64,000 bases of DNA from the NCBI RefSeq assembly GCF_018063565.1, contig NZ_JAGPBB010000002.1, positions 1 to 64,000 of the forward strand, written 5' to 3'. This DNA is from Rhodoferax sp. (GTDB lineage Bacteria; Pseudomonadota; Gammaproteobacteria; Burkholderiales; Burkholderiaceae_C). The notes below the pieces were generated by a model. The model ran no database searches, was not told the origin of the DNA, and was given only the letters and a program-made list of their open reading frames with translations. The translations under genes were made by a program, and so were the position numbers. Positions 35,145 through 43,405 of this stretch are shown here, piece after piece; positions within the stretch are counted from its first letter, which is position 1; each line of letters begins with the position of its first letter.

Positions 35145-36110
35145 ATGAGTTTGTTGACGCGCTGCCCGGCTTGTGAAACGCTTTACCGGTTGGTGCCGGA
35201 TCAACTGCGAATCTCACAGGGCTGGGTCAAGTGCGGCCAGTGCTCTGAGATATTTGATGCGTCTCAGCACCTGATAGAACTTGCTCTTGAAGAAGAGGAG
35301 GCCGTTGGGAAGGAGGATGTTCCGGCTGATCCCTTGGCTGTAACTTTGCCTGCACCGGAGCGTTCAACCCCCGGCGTCGTTGAGACCATTGTCGAACCCC
35401 TTGCAGCGCAGGTTACAACCGGTTCGGCCCAGGAGAGCATACCGGTTGATGATCCGATGATCGTCGCGGTGCCGGACGCCAGTTGTGTTGTGCAACATCC
35501 AGAGATTTCGCCTGAAACAATCGGTGTATTGCCACCGGTGGATGAAGCGGTGTTGGTCGGTGCGCCAGCAACCGTTGAAGCGACCGAAGCGGTCACTTTC
35601 ATGCTGGAGCCACGGACTGGACGTTTGGTTGGTGCGGCTTGGATTCGTTCCGCCTTGTGGCTCGCCTTGCTGCTGCTTTTGGCAGCTTTGCTCGGGCAGT
35701 GGTTCTATTGGGAACGCGATCGGCTTGCAGCCACCCATCCTGACTGGAAACCCTTGTTGGAGAGGTTTTGCGTGCCGATCGGTTGCTCGGTCCATGCGCT
35801 CAGACGCATCGAGGCCATTACACTGGACGCAGCGGCGTTTAACAAGCTCAACGAAGACACCTACCGGTTGGCTTTTGTCATCAAAAACCAGACGGCTCTA
35901 CCGCTCGCCTTGCCCAGTGTGGAGCTGAGTCTGACGGATGTTCAGGAGCAAACCATCGTTCGACGTGTGCTGTCACGCGGCGAATTGTTTGATGTGGCGC
36001 TTGAATTGCCCACCGGTAAAGAGTACGCAATAAGCCGAATCGTGCGGATCAAGCACAGCGAACCCGGGCAGCGGATCGTGGGATACCGGCTGCTGGCGTT
36101 TTATCCCTGA
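35145..36110 (+). CDS. Zinc-ribbon / DUF3426 membrane protein
   Basis: A 321-residue protein. An N-terminal MJ0042-type zinc ribbon (TRCPACETLYRL...VKCGQCSEIFD) comes first, then an acidic variable region. A membrane helix (LWLALLLLLAALLGQWFYW, about 172-190) and a C-terminal DUF3426 domain (CSVHALRRIEAITLDAAAFN through YRLLAFYP) follow. The domain is common downstream of prmA in betaproteobacteria; its function is not known. It starts eight bases after prmA, so it is likely co-transcribed. Confidence 0.88.
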   Translation: MSLLTRCPACETLYRLVPDQLRISQGWVKCGQCSEIFDASQHLIELALEEEEAVGKEDVPADPLAVTLPAPERSTPGVVETIVEPLAAQVTTGSAQESIPVDDPMIVAVPDASCVVQHPEISPETIGVLPPVDEAVLVGAPATVEATEAVTFMLEPRTGRLVGAAWIRSALWLALLLLLAALLGQWFYWERDRLAATHPDWKPLLERFCVPIGCSVHALRRIEAITLDAAAFNKLNEDTYRLAFVIKNQTALPLALPSVELSLTDVQEQTIVRRVLSRGELFDVALELPTGKEYAISRIVRIKHSEPGQRIVGYRLLAFYP

Positions 36111-36168
36111 CCAAGCGAAATACCGGAGAGGTGATGCCCCGGCTTTGTTGCTGATCTGAGAGCCGTTG

Positions 36169-36699
36169 TCAGGGTTTTGTGCCGGTCGGAAAGGGCCACG
36201 CAGCTTGCGGATTAAGCTTGGTTTTGGCGGCTGGAGCTGCTTTTTTTGCAGGTGCCTTGGCCTCTTTTTTGGCTACTGGTTTTGCCGCTGCTTTTTTGGC
36301 AGGTGCCGCAGCTTGAGCTGGCGTTGCCTTGACCGCTGCTGCCTTTTTGACAGCTGCGGGCTTGGTGGCCGGCACCGCTTTTTTGGGCGCAGCGGTTGGT
36401 GCGACCGGTGCCGTGGCTTTCACCGCGACCGGTTTTTTGGCCGGTGCCGCTTTTTTGGCAGGTGCGGCCGCCTTGACTGGCGCCGCGGCCTTTACGGGTG
36501 CAGCAGGTTTGGCCGATGCAGCAGTCTTGGCTGATGCTTTGACCTTTGCTGGCGCTGCCGCCTTGGCCGCAGGCGCTGCCTTTACGGGAGCAGCGGCCTT
36601 GACCGGGGCTGTCGTCTTGGCTGGCGCAGCTTTTTTGGCGGCAGCGACTTTGGGAGCGGGAGCCGTTTTGGGAGCGGCTGGTTTTTTTGCAGTTGCCAT
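36169..36699 (-). CDS. Histone H1-like Lys/Ala/Pro-rich DNA-binding protein
   Basis: A 176-residue protein built almost wholly of short repeats such as AAPVKAA, PAKKAAP and VAAAKKAAPAK, strongly basic and without hydrophobic segments. Such proteins resemble the C-terminal tail of eukaryotic histone H1 and bacterial nucleoid proteins of the HctB/AlgP type, expected to bind DNA non-specifically. AAGGAGA precedes the ATG. The repeats make the gene prone to length changes. It may cooperate with the PhaM tail in DNA binding, but that is a guess. Confidence 0.8.
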   Translation of the reverse strand: MATAKKPAAPKTAPAPKVAAAKKAAPAKTTAPVKAAAPVKAAPAAKAAAPAKVKASAKTAASAKPAAPVKAAAPVKAAAPAKKAAPAKKPVAVKATAPVAPTAAPKKAVPATKPAAVKKAAAVKATPAQAAAPAKKAAAKPVAKKEAKAPAKKAAPAAKTKLNPQAAWPFPTGTKP

Positions 36700-36758
36700 T
36701 CAAATCTCCTTGATCAGTTAACAAAGAGCACTTCGCGCCATTCGATCAGCGCCAAGCG

Positions 36759-36793
36759 ATTCATGCTGCTGGACTGAACCCAGCAGCATGAAT
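36759..36793. other. 14-bp perfect stem-loop between histone-like gene and nrdB
   Basis: ATTCATGCTGCTGG and CCAGCAGCATGAAT with loop ACTGAAC. It lies downstream of nrdB and upstream of the histone-like gene, both on the minus strand. No T-run follows on either strand, so intrinsic termination is doubtful. A regulatory palindrome or an mRNA-stabilising structure is possible. Confidence 0.5.
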
Positions 36794-36844
36794 GGGGTAT
36801 CACAAGCGGATGACTTGTGGAATAAGGGGTGTCAGGCGGAGTTT

Positions 36845-38038
36845 TCAGTCCCACGATAACGCACCGCCAGACTGGTACTCAATGACACGGGTTTCAAAGA
36901 AGTTACGTTCCTTCTTCAAATCAATCATTTCACTCATCCAGGGGAACGGATTGTCCTCATTGGGAAAAAGCGCCTCCAAGCCGATTTGAGTGGCACGGCG
37001 ATTGGCGATGTAACGCAGATATCCCTTGAACATCGATGCGTTCATGCCCAGCACACCACGAGGCATGGTGTCTTCCGCATAGCGGTATTCCAGGTCGACC
37101 GCCTGCTCAAAGAGAGACCGGATCTCAGCCTTGAAGGCGGGCGTCCAAAGTTGTGGATTCTCCAGTTTGAGCTGGTTGATCAGGTCGATGCCAAAGTTGC
37201 AGTGCATGGACTCATCGCGCAGGATGTACTGGTATTGTTCTGCTGCGCCCGTCATCTTGTTTTGCCGACCCAACGCCAGAATTTGGGTGAAGCCCACATA
37301 GAAGAACAATCCTTCCATAAGGCAGGCGAACACGATCAGGGATTTCAAAAGAGTCTGATCCGTTTCCGGTGTGCCAGTCTTGAACTGGGGATCCATGATG
37401 ACTTCGATAAACGGCAACAGGAATTCGTCCTTGTCGCGGATGGACTTGATCTCATGATAGGCGCTGAAAATCTCGCCTTCATCGAGTCCAAGGGACTCGA
37501 CGATGTACTGATAGGCGTGGGTGTGAATGGCTTCCTCAAAAGCCTGTCGCAACATGAATTGCCGACATTCCGGTGCGGTGATGTGCCGGTAGGTTCCCAG
37601 CACAATGTTGTTGGCAGCGAGCGAGTCTGCTGTGACAAAGAAACCAAGATTGCGTTTGATGATCCGGCGCTCGTCCTCGCTCAACCCGTTGGGATCTTTC
37701 CACAACGCAATGTCACGCGTCATGTTGACTTCCTGAGGCATCCAGTGGTTGGCACAGCTGGAGAGGTATTTCTCCCACGCCCATTTGTATTTAAACGGGA
37801 CCAGTTGATTGACATCGGTCTTGCCATTGATGATTCGTTTGTCGGCCGCCACGACACGCCGTGATACCGACGCTTGCGTGCTGTTTTTTGCCGTGATATT
37901 GTGGGGTACTTGAGCGGTAACCCGGTCTGAGATTTGTGCCGACGGGCCATTGAACTGCTCGGCCAGCAGGGGCTTGAGCTGATCACGTGCAGAGATCGCG
38001 GTGGCGGTGGGTGTGACTTCTTCGTCCCAGGACAACAT
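36845..38038 (-). CDS. nrdB: Ribonucleoside-diphosphate reductase beta subunit (class Ia type)
   Basis: A 397-residue R2 protein holding the diiron-tyrosyl radical used to make deoxyribonucleotides. The helix [11 protein letters not shown] gives iron ligands E169 and H172 and the radical tyrosine Y176, in the spacing of E. coli E115/H118/Y122. A second ligand pair lies in [11 protein letters not shown] and [13 protein letters not shown]. The tyrosine is kept, so this is not the Tyr-less class Ic. It is downstream of nrdA with a 127-base gap. Confidence 0.95.
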   Translation of the reverse strand: MLSWDEEVTPTATAISARDQLKPLLAEQFNGPSAQISDRVTAQVPHNITAKNSTQASVSRRVVAADKRIINGKTDVNQLVPFKYKWAWEKYLSSCANHWMPQEVNMTRDIALWKDPNGLSEDERRIIKRNLGFFVTADSLAANNIVLGTYRHITAPECRQFMLRQAFEEAIHTHAYQYIVESLGLDEGEIFSAYHEIKSIRDKDEFLLPFIEVIMDPQFKTGTPETDQTLLKSLIVFACLMEGLFFYVGFTQILALGRQNKMTGAAEQYQYILRDESMHCNFGIDLINQLKLENPQLWTPAFKAEIRSLFEQAVDLEYRYAEDTMPRGVLGMNASMFKGYLRYIANRRATQIGLEALFPNEDNPFPWMSEMIDLKKERNFFETRVIEYQSGGALSWD

Positions 38039-38097
38039 ATGAATTTCCTATCGTTGGATTATCTGAGGGTGTTCAAAAAATAGATAGCATTGAAGTC

Positions 38098-38175
38098 TCA
38101 GTCGGTGCTCATGTTGGACACGATGTTGTGCTTGCGCATCGTCGACAGAAGCCACTCGGTATTGGCTACTGACAT
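38098..38175 (-). CDS. Possible 25-residue small ORF between nrdA and nrdB
   Basis: ATG at 38175, overlapping the last codons of nrdA by ten bases, reads MSVANTEWLLSTMRKHNIVS then NMSTD and TGA. Only a weak purine-rich site precedes the ATG. It could be a translationally coupled small protein or chance. Conservation across relatives would decide. Confidence 0.25.
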   Translation of the reverse strand: MSVANTEWLLSTMRKHNIVSNMSTD

Positions 38176-41081
38176 GACTCACAGGTAGGGTCGTCAACAC
38201 CACAGAATTTCACATCGGTGGCGGGTGTGGCGGCCAATTGGTGATGCGCTGCAGCGGCGGCCAAATCCAGCGCAGACATGGTGCCTTGACCTTTTGGCTC
38301 GTTGCCAGAAGATACGGCGTTCAGTCGCCCTGCCGCCACCGTGGACTTTTCAGCATGGGTGGCCGACTGGGTGCGCAGGTAATACGTGGTCTTCAGACCA
38401 CGCAACCAGGCCAGCTTGTAAGTGTCATCGAGCTTTTTGCCAGACGCACCCGACATGTAGATGTTGAGCGATTGGGCCTGATCGATCCATTTTTGTCGCC
38501 GTGAGGCGGCCTCGATCAGCCAGCGCGTCTCAATCTCAAAGGCGGTTGCGTAGAGCGCCTTGATTTCGGCTGGAACCCGGTCAATCGGTTGCAGCGAGCC
38601 ATCAAAGTGTTTCAGGTCCATCACCATCACATCGTCCCATAGGCCCAGACGCTTGAGGTCGTGCACCAGATAGCTATTGATGATGGTGAACTCCCCTGAG
38701 AGGTTTGACTTGACCGACAGGTTGCCAAAACTCGGCTCTATGGATGCATCCACCCCGATGATGTTGGAGATGGTTGCTGTGGGTGCAATCGCGACACAGT
38801 TGGAGTTGCGCATGCCGTCCTGCGCGATTTTCTTGCGCAGGGCATCCCAATCCAGCCTGGTGCTGCGATCTACCTCCACATAACCGCCACGCTGCTTGGC
38901 CAGCATGTCGAGTGTGTCAAGTGGCATGACGCCCTGGTCCCACAAGGAGCCCCGATAACTTGAATACTTGCCACGCTCGCGGGCAAGTTCGGTGGATGCC
39001 CAATAGGCGTAATAGCAAATGGCCTCCATGGATTCGTCTGCAAAAGTCACGGCAGACTCGCTGGCGTATGGAATTCGCAACTGGTACAAGCTGTCCTGAA
39101 ATGCCATCAGACCAAGCCCAACGGGCCGATGGCGCAGATTGGAGTCGCGCGCTTTCTTGACCGCGTAATAGTTGATGTCGATCACGTTATCGAGCATCCT
39201 CATCGCGGTGGTCACGGTCTGTTTGAGCTTCACATGGTCGATGGCACCGTCCTTGAGATGGTGCAACAAATTCACTGACCCCAAATTGCACACCGCAGTT
39301 TCGGTCCGGCTGGTGTTGAGTGTGATTTCTGTACACAGGTTGCTTGAATGCACTACCCCGGCGTGTTGCTGAGGTGAGCGGATATTGCACGCGTCTTTGA
39401 ATGTGATCCAGGGATGACCGGTTTCAAACAACATGGTCAGCATCTTGCGCCACAAGTCGGTGGCAGCGAGGGTTCGCGAGGGTTGAATTTCGCCTCTCGC
39501 GGCCTTCTCTTCGTAGGCCAGGTAGGCTGTCTCGAAGGCTGTGCCAAACTTGTCATGCAGGTCTGGCACATGGTTGGGCGAAAACAGCGTCCACTGGCCC
39601 TTTTCCATCACCCGGCGCATGAACAGATCGGGAATCCAGTTGGATGTGTTCATGTCATGAGTGCGCCGCCGATCATCGCCGGTATTCTTGCGCAACTCCA
39701 GAAACTCCTCGACATCGAGGTGCCAGGTCTCGAGGTAAGTGCACACCGCGCCCTTGCGTTTGCCGCCCTGGTTGACGGCAACAGCGGTGTCGTTGACGAC
39801 CTTGAGAAACGGAACCACACCTTGCGATTCGCCGTTGGTGCCTTTGATATGGCTGCCCAAAGCGCGCACCGGGGTCCAGTCATTGCCGAGCCCGCCGGCG
39901 AACTTCGACAGCAAGGCGTTTTCCTTGATGGCTTCGTAAATGCCATCCAGATCGTCTGGCACCGTTGTCAGATAGCAACTCGACAATTGGGAGCGCAAAG
40001 TTCCACTGTTGAACAAAGTGGGTGTGCTGGACATGAAGTCAAAGCGTGATAACACCTCATAGAACTCGATGGCACGTGCCTCGCGGTCAATTTCATTGAG
40101 CGCCAGTCCCATGGCAACCCGCATGAAGAAGGCTTGTGGCAGTTCGATACGGGTTTTGCCAATGTGCAAAAAGTAACGGTCATACAGAGTTTGCAAACCG
40201 AGGTAGTCAAATTGCAGGTCGCGCTCAGCCTTCAGTGCTGACGCCAGTCGGGGCAGGTCGAACTGCATCAGCTTCTCGTCGAGCAATTCGTTCTCTACCC
40301 CGCGCTGGATAAAGGGGGCGAAATAGTCCTGATACGCCTGTGCCATGTCGGACTGGGCCACATCCTGCCCCAAAACCTCTTTGGCAATGGTGTGAAACAG
40401 CAAACGTGCGGTCGCAAAGGTGTAGTCGGGATCCCGTTCAATCAACGTGCGCGCCGCCAGCACCGACGCCTTGTAGACCTCGTCCATCGGAACGCCGTCG
40501 TACAGATTGCGCATGGTTTCAGCAAGAATTGGCTGAGGTTTGACGGACTCTCCCAGTCCCTGGCAGGCATCTGTGATGATGCTGTTGAGTCGGTCCAAGT
40601 CCAACACCACACGCTCACCGTTTTCAGTAGCGTGCAAAAGCGGTGCCGCAGGTGCGGCCTGCATGGTCTTTTGCGCCCGTTCCTGTGTGCGCTTTTCACG
40701 GTACAAAACGTAAGCTCGGGCAATTTCATGGTGGCTGCCGCGCATCAGCCCCAGTTCCACCTGGTCTTGCACGTCCTCGATGTGGAATGTTCCGCCAGCA
40801 GGGCGAGAACGCATCAAGGCGCGAATGACGCCTTGCGTCAGATCTTCGACGGTTTCGCGCACGCTTGCCGAGGCTGCACCTTGTGTGCCATGCACTGCCA
40901 GAAACGCCTTCATCATGGCAACGGCGATCTTGTTGGGCTCAAACGGCACCACAGCTCCGTTGCGGCGGATGATCTGGTACTGGCTGAGTGAGACTGAGCC
41001 AGTGGGAGACAGTGGGCCAGTGGCTTCAAGATGAAGCGCGCTGAAACCCGCGGGCGTAGGTGTAGACAGGCTGTGGTGCAT
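38166..41081 (-). CDS. nrdA: Ribonucleoside-diphosphate reductase alpha subunit
   Basis: A 971-residue catalytic subunit. Two ATP-cone-like regions lead (YQIIRRNGAVVPFEPNKI, and VVLDLDRLNSIITDACQG). Catalytic features follow: SSCYLTTVPDDLDGI (active-site Cys), NLCTEITLNTSRTETAVCNLGS (N-C-E with the second Cys), TATISNIIGVDASIEP and the C-terminal Cys pair DPTCESCQ, which shuttles electrons. ATG 41081 (MHHSLSTP) follows AGAGAG; an upstream in-frame start would add 32 unlikely residues. Two NrdR-like boxes lie 92-140 bases upstream. Confidence 0.94.
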   Translation of the reverse strand: MHHSLSTPTPAGFSALHLEATGPLSPTGSVSLSQYQIIRRNGAVVPFEPNKIAVAMMKAFLAVHGTQGAASASVRETVEDLTQGVIRALMRSRPAGGTFHIEDVQDQVELGLMRGSHHEIARAYVLYREKRTQERAQKTMQAAPAAPLLHATENGERVVLDLDRLNSIITDACQGLGESVKPQPILAETMRNLYDGVPMDEVYKASVLAARTLIERDPDYTFATARLLFHTIAKEVLGQDVAQSDMAQAYQDYFAPFIQRGVENELLDEKLMQFDLPRLASALKAERDLQFDYLGLQTLYDRYFLHIGKTRIELPQAFFMRVAMGLALNEIDREARAIEFYEVLSRFDFMSSTPTLFNSGTLRSQLSSCYLTTVPDDLDGIYEAIKENALLSKFAGGLGNDWTPVRALGSHIKGTNGESQGVVPFLKVVNDTAVAVNQGGKRKGAVCTYLETWHLDVEEFLELRKNTGDDRRRTHDMNTSNWIPDLFMRRVMEKGQWTLFSPNHVPDLHDKFGTAFETAYLAYEEKAARGEIQPSRTLAATDLWRKMLTMLFETGHPWITFKDACNIRSPQQHAGVVHSSNLCTEITLNTSRTETAVCNLGSVNLLHHLKDGAIDHVKLKQTVTTAMRMLDNVIDINYYAVKKARDSNLRHRPVGLGLMAFQDSLYQLRIPYASESAVTFADESMEAICYYAYWASTELARERGKYSSYRGSLWDQGVMPLDTLDMLAKQRGGYVEVDRSTRLDWDALRKKIAQDGMRNSNCVAIAPTATISNIIGVDASIEPSFGNLSVKSNLSGEFTIINSYLVHDLKRLGLWDDVMVMDLKHFDGSLQPIDRVPAEIKALYATAFEIETRWLIEAASRRQKWIDQAQSLNIYMSGASGKKLDDTYKLAWLRGLKTTYYLRTQSATHAEKSTVAAGRLNAVSSGNEPKGQGTMSALDLAAAAAHHQLAATPATDVKFCGVDDPTCESCQ

Positions 41082-41173
41082 GGACTCTCTCGTAACGGGC
41101 GCAAAAGGGGATTTTTGGATGCTGGCCAGTACATTTGCTCGAAGCCAACGTTGCCTGCATTCGTGCAAGCTTA

Positions 41174-41221
41174 ACACTATATCTGTGGATCAAAAGGGTG
41201 GTCAGACGCTACCCGTAGTGT
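41174..41221 (-). promoter_or_regulatory. Pair of NrdR-like boxes upstream of nrdA
   Basis: ACACTATATCTGTGGA (41174-41189) and ACGCTACCCGTAGTGT (41206-41221) resemble the NrdR box ACACWATATMTWGTGT, the first strongly and the second mainly in its outer halves. Their centres are 32 bases apart, about three helical turns, the known spacing of NrdR box pairs. NrdR represses nrd genes when dATP is high. Confidence 0.55.
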
Positions 41222-41322
41222 TTCCTACGCGATGGCCGTGCTTCGGAAATCTGTTCCATCTCTTGATTTCATAGCGATCAACGGACGCTCTGCTTCGGAT
41301 TTGAAGCGTTGGGGATGGCAAG

Positions 41323-41949
41323 TTAAGGGTTGGGCGACTGCGTCAGGTTGATGGCACAGGTCTTTTCTGTTAAGGGTAAACACCGATCCTCAATTTGCAG
41401 CGAAGTCTGCAATCGCGGCCAATCAAACCCTGGCCCTGGATCTGCCTTTCTACCTGGCGCAATATGCTGATGACCTGCGATATGGGCAATCGGGTAACGC
41501 TGAAAGATGGCGCGACACAAGCGACTCAGTTGTGTGTACTGGGCGTCCTCGAAGGCATCGCCTTCGAGTCCTTCAAGCTCAATGCCAATACTGTCATCGT
41601 TGCAGTTGTTGCGACCCCGGTAAAACGACTGGCCCGCATGCCATGCCCGGTCATCGCAGCTGACGAACTGCCAAAGTGCGCCATCTCGCCGGATAAAAAA
41701 ATGGCTTGAGACACGCATACCCTCAATCTGCTTGTAATACGGGTGTGCGTCCCAATCCAGGCGGTTGGTAAAAAGTCGGTGGACCGCATCGCCGCCGAAT
41801 TGACCGGGTGGCAGGCTGATCGAATGCAGCACCAGCAAATCAATGTTGGCATGAGCGGGTCTCGGACCAAAGTTCTCGGATGGCGATGTTGCGGCAGACA
41901 ATAACCAGCCATCTTGCCAACTGGCGCGTCCAACGACCGGGTCAGGCAT
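41323..41949 (-). CDS. ampD: 1,6-anhydro-N-acetylmuramyl-L-alanine amidase
   Basis: A 208-residue cytoplasmic zinc amidase that splits peptides from anhydro-muropeptides in murein recycling. Zinc ligands fall in LVLHSISLPPGQFGG and HIAGHQHIAPGRKADPGPGFDW (H and D). Also seen are SSHFFIRRDGALWQFV and NDDSIGIELEG. ATG 41949 (MPDPVVG) overlaps the end of pilR by eight bases. The longer frame upstream is only a shadow of pilR. Confidence 0.92.
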   Translation of the reverse strand: MPDPVVGRASWQDGWLLSAATSPSENFGPRPAHANIDLLVLHSISLPPGQFGGDAVHRLFTNRLDWDAHPYYKQIEGMRVSSHFFIRRDGALWQFVSCDDRAWHAGQSFYRGRNNCNDDSIGIELEGLEGDAFEDAQYTQLSRLCRAIFQRYPIAHIAGHQHIAPGRKADPGPGFDWPRLQTSLQIEDRCLPLTEKTCAINLTQSPNP

Positions 41950-43405
41950 GTGTGTCACTGTCGTCGCCGCTTTCTGCATTGACCGGCAGATCAATCTGCA
42001 AGCGGGTGATTCGGTAACGCATTTGTCTGAGGCTGATTCCCAGGCGTGCTGCGGCAGCGGTGCGATTGAAGTTGGTGTCTTGCAGCACTTGCAGCAAGAT
42101 GGCGCGCTCCAACGTGTCCAAATGCTCCTGCAAGTCGTCCGGTACAAGTGGTGCCCGAGTCGTTTCGACAGCGGTCGGTAGCGGGTTGGCGCGGGCGGTG
42201 TGATGAGGCAGCAGCGCCCCCGCCTCAAGTTGCAGACGCTGGCCGTCGCCCAGCGCGACTGCCCGGTACAGCAGATTCTCCAGTTCGCGTACGTTCCCCG
42301 GCAAGGGCAACTGAGCAAGTTGGGCTATGGCAGCAGGTGCCAGGTCGGGCACCGGTATTGCCGATTCTTCGGCAATGTGTGCCAGCAGCGCCGCACACAG
42401 CTCTGGCAGATCTTCCTTGCGCTCACGCAAGGGTGCTATCACCAGATCGATGACATTCAGACGGTAGAACAGGTCTTGCCTGAATCGGGACTCCAGCACT
42501 TCCTGAGCCAGGTTTTTGTGGGTGGCACTGACGATGCGAACATCCACCGGATCCTCCACCGTTGAACCCAGGGGGCGTATGCGACGCTCTTGTATTGCGC
42601 GCAGCAGTTTGGACTGCATCGCCAGCGGCAAGTCACCAATCTCGTCGAGAAACAGGGTGCCGCCACGGGCAGCCTGGAAAAAACCTTCCCGATCCTGTTG
42701 TGCGCCGGTGAAGGCGCCCTTTTTGACGCCAAAAAACTCAGCCTCCAGCAAGTTCTCCGGGATGGCACCACAGTTCACGGCCACCCACGGACCCTTGGCA
42801 CGGTGACTGTTGGCATGAATGGCATAGGCGACAAGCTCCTTGCCGGTGCCTGATTCGCCGGTGATCATCACCGGAGCCATGCTGGCAGCCACCTTGAGGA
42901 TGCGCTCTTTGGTGTTTTGCATGCATTCGGACCGACCCACCAGTTTGGCCAAGGCTCGCTGACCCAGCGCGCTGGTGCTGGTGGGTGTCATCGCTTTGCC
43001 AAACCCGGCCGCCTCTGGTGCAGCAGGTGATCCGTGTGCAGCCGTTGCAATGACATGGCGGAACTGTTTCAGATCAACGGGTTTCGTGAGGTAATCAAAT
43101 GCACCTGACTTGAGGGCTTCGACCGCATTCTGGGCCGAGCCATAGGCGGTGATGACCACACTGCGCTCGGGGCGGTGCTGGGATTTGATCTCGGTGATCA
43201 GGGCCATCCCCGATCCATCGGGCAGACGCATGTCGGTGATCACCACCTCATAGTGTTGCGCGCCCAGGAAGGCACGCGCCTGCGCCAGGTCTTGTGCCGT
43301 ATCCACGAGATACCCTTCGCGCAGCAGCGTCAACTCGTAGAGCGCACGCAAGTCGGGCTCATCGTCCACGACCAGAATTCTGGCGGATTTGTCAGGCATG
43401 GTCAT
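41942..43405 (-). CDS. pilR: Sigma-54-dependent response regulator, PilR type
   Basis: A 487-residue NtrC-family regulator. The receiver (about 8-125) has its phospho-Asp in VVITDMRLPDGSG. The AAA+ domain (about 165-390) has Walker A GESGTGKE, the sigma-54 contact GAFTGA and Walker B LFLDEIGDLP. A Fis-type helix-turn-helix ends it (NRTAAAARLGISLRQMRYRI). It overlaps pilS by four bases (ATGA). PilR controls type IV pilin expression with sigma-54 in Pseudomonas; no pilin gene is in the window. Confidence 0.9.
   Translation of the reverse strand: MTMPDKSARILVVDDEPDLRALYELTLLREGYLVDTAQDLAQARAFLGAQHYEVVITDMRLPDGSGMALITEIKSQHRPERSVVITAYGSAQNAVEALKSGAFDYLTKPVDLKQFRHVIATAAHGSPAAPEAAGFGKAMTPTSTSALGQRALAKLVGRSECMQNTKERILKVAASMAPVMITGESGTGKELVAYAIHANSHRAKGPWVAVNCGAIPENLLEAEFFGVKKGAFTGAQQDREGFFQAARGGTLFLDEIGDLPLAMQSKLLRAIQERRIRPLGSTVEDPVDVRIVSATHKNLAQEVLESRFRQDLFYRLNVIDLVIAPLRERKEDLPELCAALLAHIAEESAIPVPDLAPAAIAQLAQLPLPGNVRELENLLYRAVALGDGQRLQLEAGALLPHHTARANPLPTAVETTRAPLVPDDLQEHLDTLERAILLQVLQDTNFNRTAAAARLGISLRQMRYRITRLQIDLPVNAESGDDSDTHA

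Noticed and set aside
36169..36699. Lys/Ala/Pro repeats as a CRISPR or tandem DNA repeat array
   Set aside because: The repetition is irregular at DNA level and keeps one frame throughout, as expected for a histone-H1-like protein.
41950..42318. N-terminal extension of AmpD
   Set aside because: It is an alternative frame of pilR; AmpD starts at MPDPVV at 41949.
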